From Bradyrhizobium sp. NDS-1 (lineage in GTDB: Bacteria > Pseudomonadota > Alphaproteobacteria > Rhizobiales > Xanthobacteraceae), in assembly GCF_032918005.1 (NCBI RefSeq), contig NZ_CP136628.1, positions 3,395,501 to 3,459,500 on the forward strand: a DNA stretch of 64,000 bases, given 5' to 3'. Every line of letters begins with the position of its first letter. Position 1 is the stretch's first letter. The position numbers were made by a program, and so were the translations under genes. The notes under the pieces are model-generated. The model saw only the letters and a list, made by a program, of their open reading frames with translations. It had not been told where the DNA came from and ran no database searches. Positions 63,038 to 64,000 of this stretch are shown piece after piece.

Positions 63038-63871
63038 ATGGCACTGAAGACATTCAATCCTACGACGCCGGGCCAGCGCCAGCTGGTCATGGTCGATCGT
63101 TCGGCCCTCTACAAGGGCAAGCCGGTTAAGGCGCTCACCGAGGGTAAGCACTCCTCGGGCGGTCGTAACAACACCGGTCGCATTACCGTGCGCTTCCGCG
63201 GCGGTGGTCACAAGAAGACACTGCGCACCGTGGATTTCAAGCGCGAGAAGATCGACGTTCCCGCGACCGTCGAGCGTCTCGAGTACGATCCAAACCGCAC
63301 CGGCTTCATCGCGCTGATCAAGTATCAGGACGGCGAGCAAGCCTACATCCTGGCGCCGCAGCGCCTGGCCGTGGGTGACACCATCATCGCCGGCAACTAC
63401 GTCGACGTGAAGCCGGGCAACGTCATGCCGCTCGGCAACATGCCGGTCGGCACCATCATCCACAATATCGAGGTCAAGATCGGGAAGGGCGGCCAGCTCG
63501 CCCGTTCGGCGGGCACCTATGCCCAGCTCGTCGGCCGCGATCAGGACTACGTGATCATCCGCCTGAATTCGGGCGAGCAGCGCCTCGTGCACGGCCGTTG
63601 TCGCGGCACGATCGGCGCGGTGTCGAACCCGGATCACATGAACACCTCGATCGGCAAGGCCGGCCGTAATCGTTGGCTGGGCCGCAAGCCGCATAACCGC
63701 GGTGTCTCGATGAACCCGATCGACCATCCGCACGGCGGTGGTGAAGGTCGTACCTCGGGCGGCCGCCACCCGGTCACCCCGTGGGGCAAGCCGACCAAGG
63801 GCAAGAAGACCCGTACCAACAAGTCGACCAACAAATTCATTCTCCTAAGCCGCCACAAGCGGAAGAAGTAA
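63038..63871 (+). CDS. rplB: 50S ribosomal protein L2
   Basis: A 277-residue protein, one of the most conserved in the ribosome, needed for subunit joining and peptidyl transfer. Signatures include [20 protein letters not shown] near residue 31 and [20 protein letters not shown] near residue 225, whose His is functionally important. It lies 12 bases after rplW. Confidence 0.99.
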   Translation: MALKTFNPTTPGQRQLVMVDRSALYKGKPVKALTEGKHSSGGRNNTGRITVRFRGGGHKKTLRTVDFKREKIDVPATVERLEYDPNRTGFIALIKYQDGEQAYILAPQRLAVGDTIIAGNYVDVKPGNVMPLGNMPVGTIIHNIEVKIGKGGQLARSAGTYAQLVGRDQDYVIIRLNSGEQRLVHGRCRGTIGAVSNPDHMNTSIGKAGRNRWLGRKPHNRGVSMNPIDHPHGGGEGRTSGGRHPVTPWGKPTKGKKTRTNKSTNKFILLSRHKRKK

Positions 63872-63883
63872 GGAACGCCGGAC

Positions 63884-64000
63884 ATGGTTCGTTCAGTCTG
63901 GAAAGGCCCGTTCGTCGAGGGTTCTCTGCTCAAGAAGGCAGATGCCGCCCGCGCGTCCGGCCGTCACGACGTCATCAAGATCTGGAGCCGTCGCTCGACG
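63884..64000 (+). CDS. rpsS: 30S ribosomal protein S19, N-terminal fragment (3' end outside window)
   Basis: 39 codons are visible, reading [20 protein letters not shown] and then [18 protein letters not shown]. The VWKGPFV start is typical of S19, which forms a dimer with S13 in the small-subunit head. It follows rplB by 12 bases, as expected in the S10 operon. Confidence 0.97.
   Translation, partial: MVRSVWKGPFVEGSLLKKADAARASGRHDVIKIWSRRST

Overview
The window is a contiguous piece of a GC-rich alphaproteobacterial chromosome, almost certainly Bradyrhizobium or a very close relative. The basis is the sequence of the ribosomal proteins and RNA polymerase subunits, the gene order secE-nusG-rplKA-rplJL-rpoBC-rpsLG-fusA-tuf-rpsJ, a GTG-started L10, and several families of palindromic intergenic repeats that I associate with Bradyrhizobium genomes. 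Nothing was searched; all calls come from reading the sequence.

Region 1 (1-11.6 kb) is ordinary accessory metabolism. It holds the end of a CaiB-type CoA transferase, a RidA protein, a TetR regulator divergent from an acyl-CoA dehydrogenase that is followed by an aminoglycoside-phosphotransferase-like kinase, a LysE exporter, an ArgE-type deacetylase, two short-chain dehydrogenases, a histidine phosphatase and a class C beta-lactamase-like serine hydrolase. Its intergenic gaps carry palindromic repeats, an intrinsic terminator and a ~1 kb gap (6.8-7.8 kb) with no credible gene but a strongly structured core.

Region 2 (11.7-37.6 kb) is a surface-carbohydrate island lying between tRNA-Trp and secE, two genes that are neighbours in many bacteria. 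It starts with a GT2 glycosyltransferase, two small membrane proteins and a GT-C-like membrane protein. A run of 18 minus-strand genes (34.5 to 15.7 kb) follows, many overlapping by 4-23 bases. These encode two NDP-sugar epimerase/dehydratases, a cytidylyltransferase-kinase fusion whose domain order is the reverse of E. coli HldE, a HAD phosphatase, a choline/aminoglycoside-kinase-like protein, a split transketolase, two tandem DegT aminotransferases, a 2OG-Fe(II) oxygenase, an LIC12192-family protein, a methyltransferase, a WbuC-like cupin, membrane proteins, a sugar C-methyltransferase, a second methyltransferase and a Gfo/Idh/MocA oxidoreductase. Divergently transcribed are a GmhA-like isomerase, a second LPG-synthase-like membrane protein and a second C-methyltransferase. 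I read this as a pathway for an unusual amino and/or branched sugar, probably heptose- or higher-carbon-derived, for O-antigen, capsule or exopolysaccharide. It is the best candidate in the window for an undescribed system.

Region 3 (37.7-64 kb) is the core transcription/translation block. A near-consensus promoter precedes secE-nusG; then come rplK-rplA, an inserted 2-hydroxyacid dehydrogenase, a structured leader, rplJ-rplL, rpoB and rpoC, closed by a textbook intrinsic terminator. After two lone genes (an FAD-oxidoreductase/methyltransferase fusion and an ABC exporter with very acidic ends), the str operon (rpsL-rpsG-fusA-tuf) starts behind an 890-base leader with its own promoter and a triple 15-bp tandem repeat. 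A 12-bp hairpin separates tuf from the S10 operon (rpsJ-rplC-rplD-rplW-rplB-rpsS, the last cut by the window end). No CRISPR array, transposase, integrase, rRNA or replication origin was seen.
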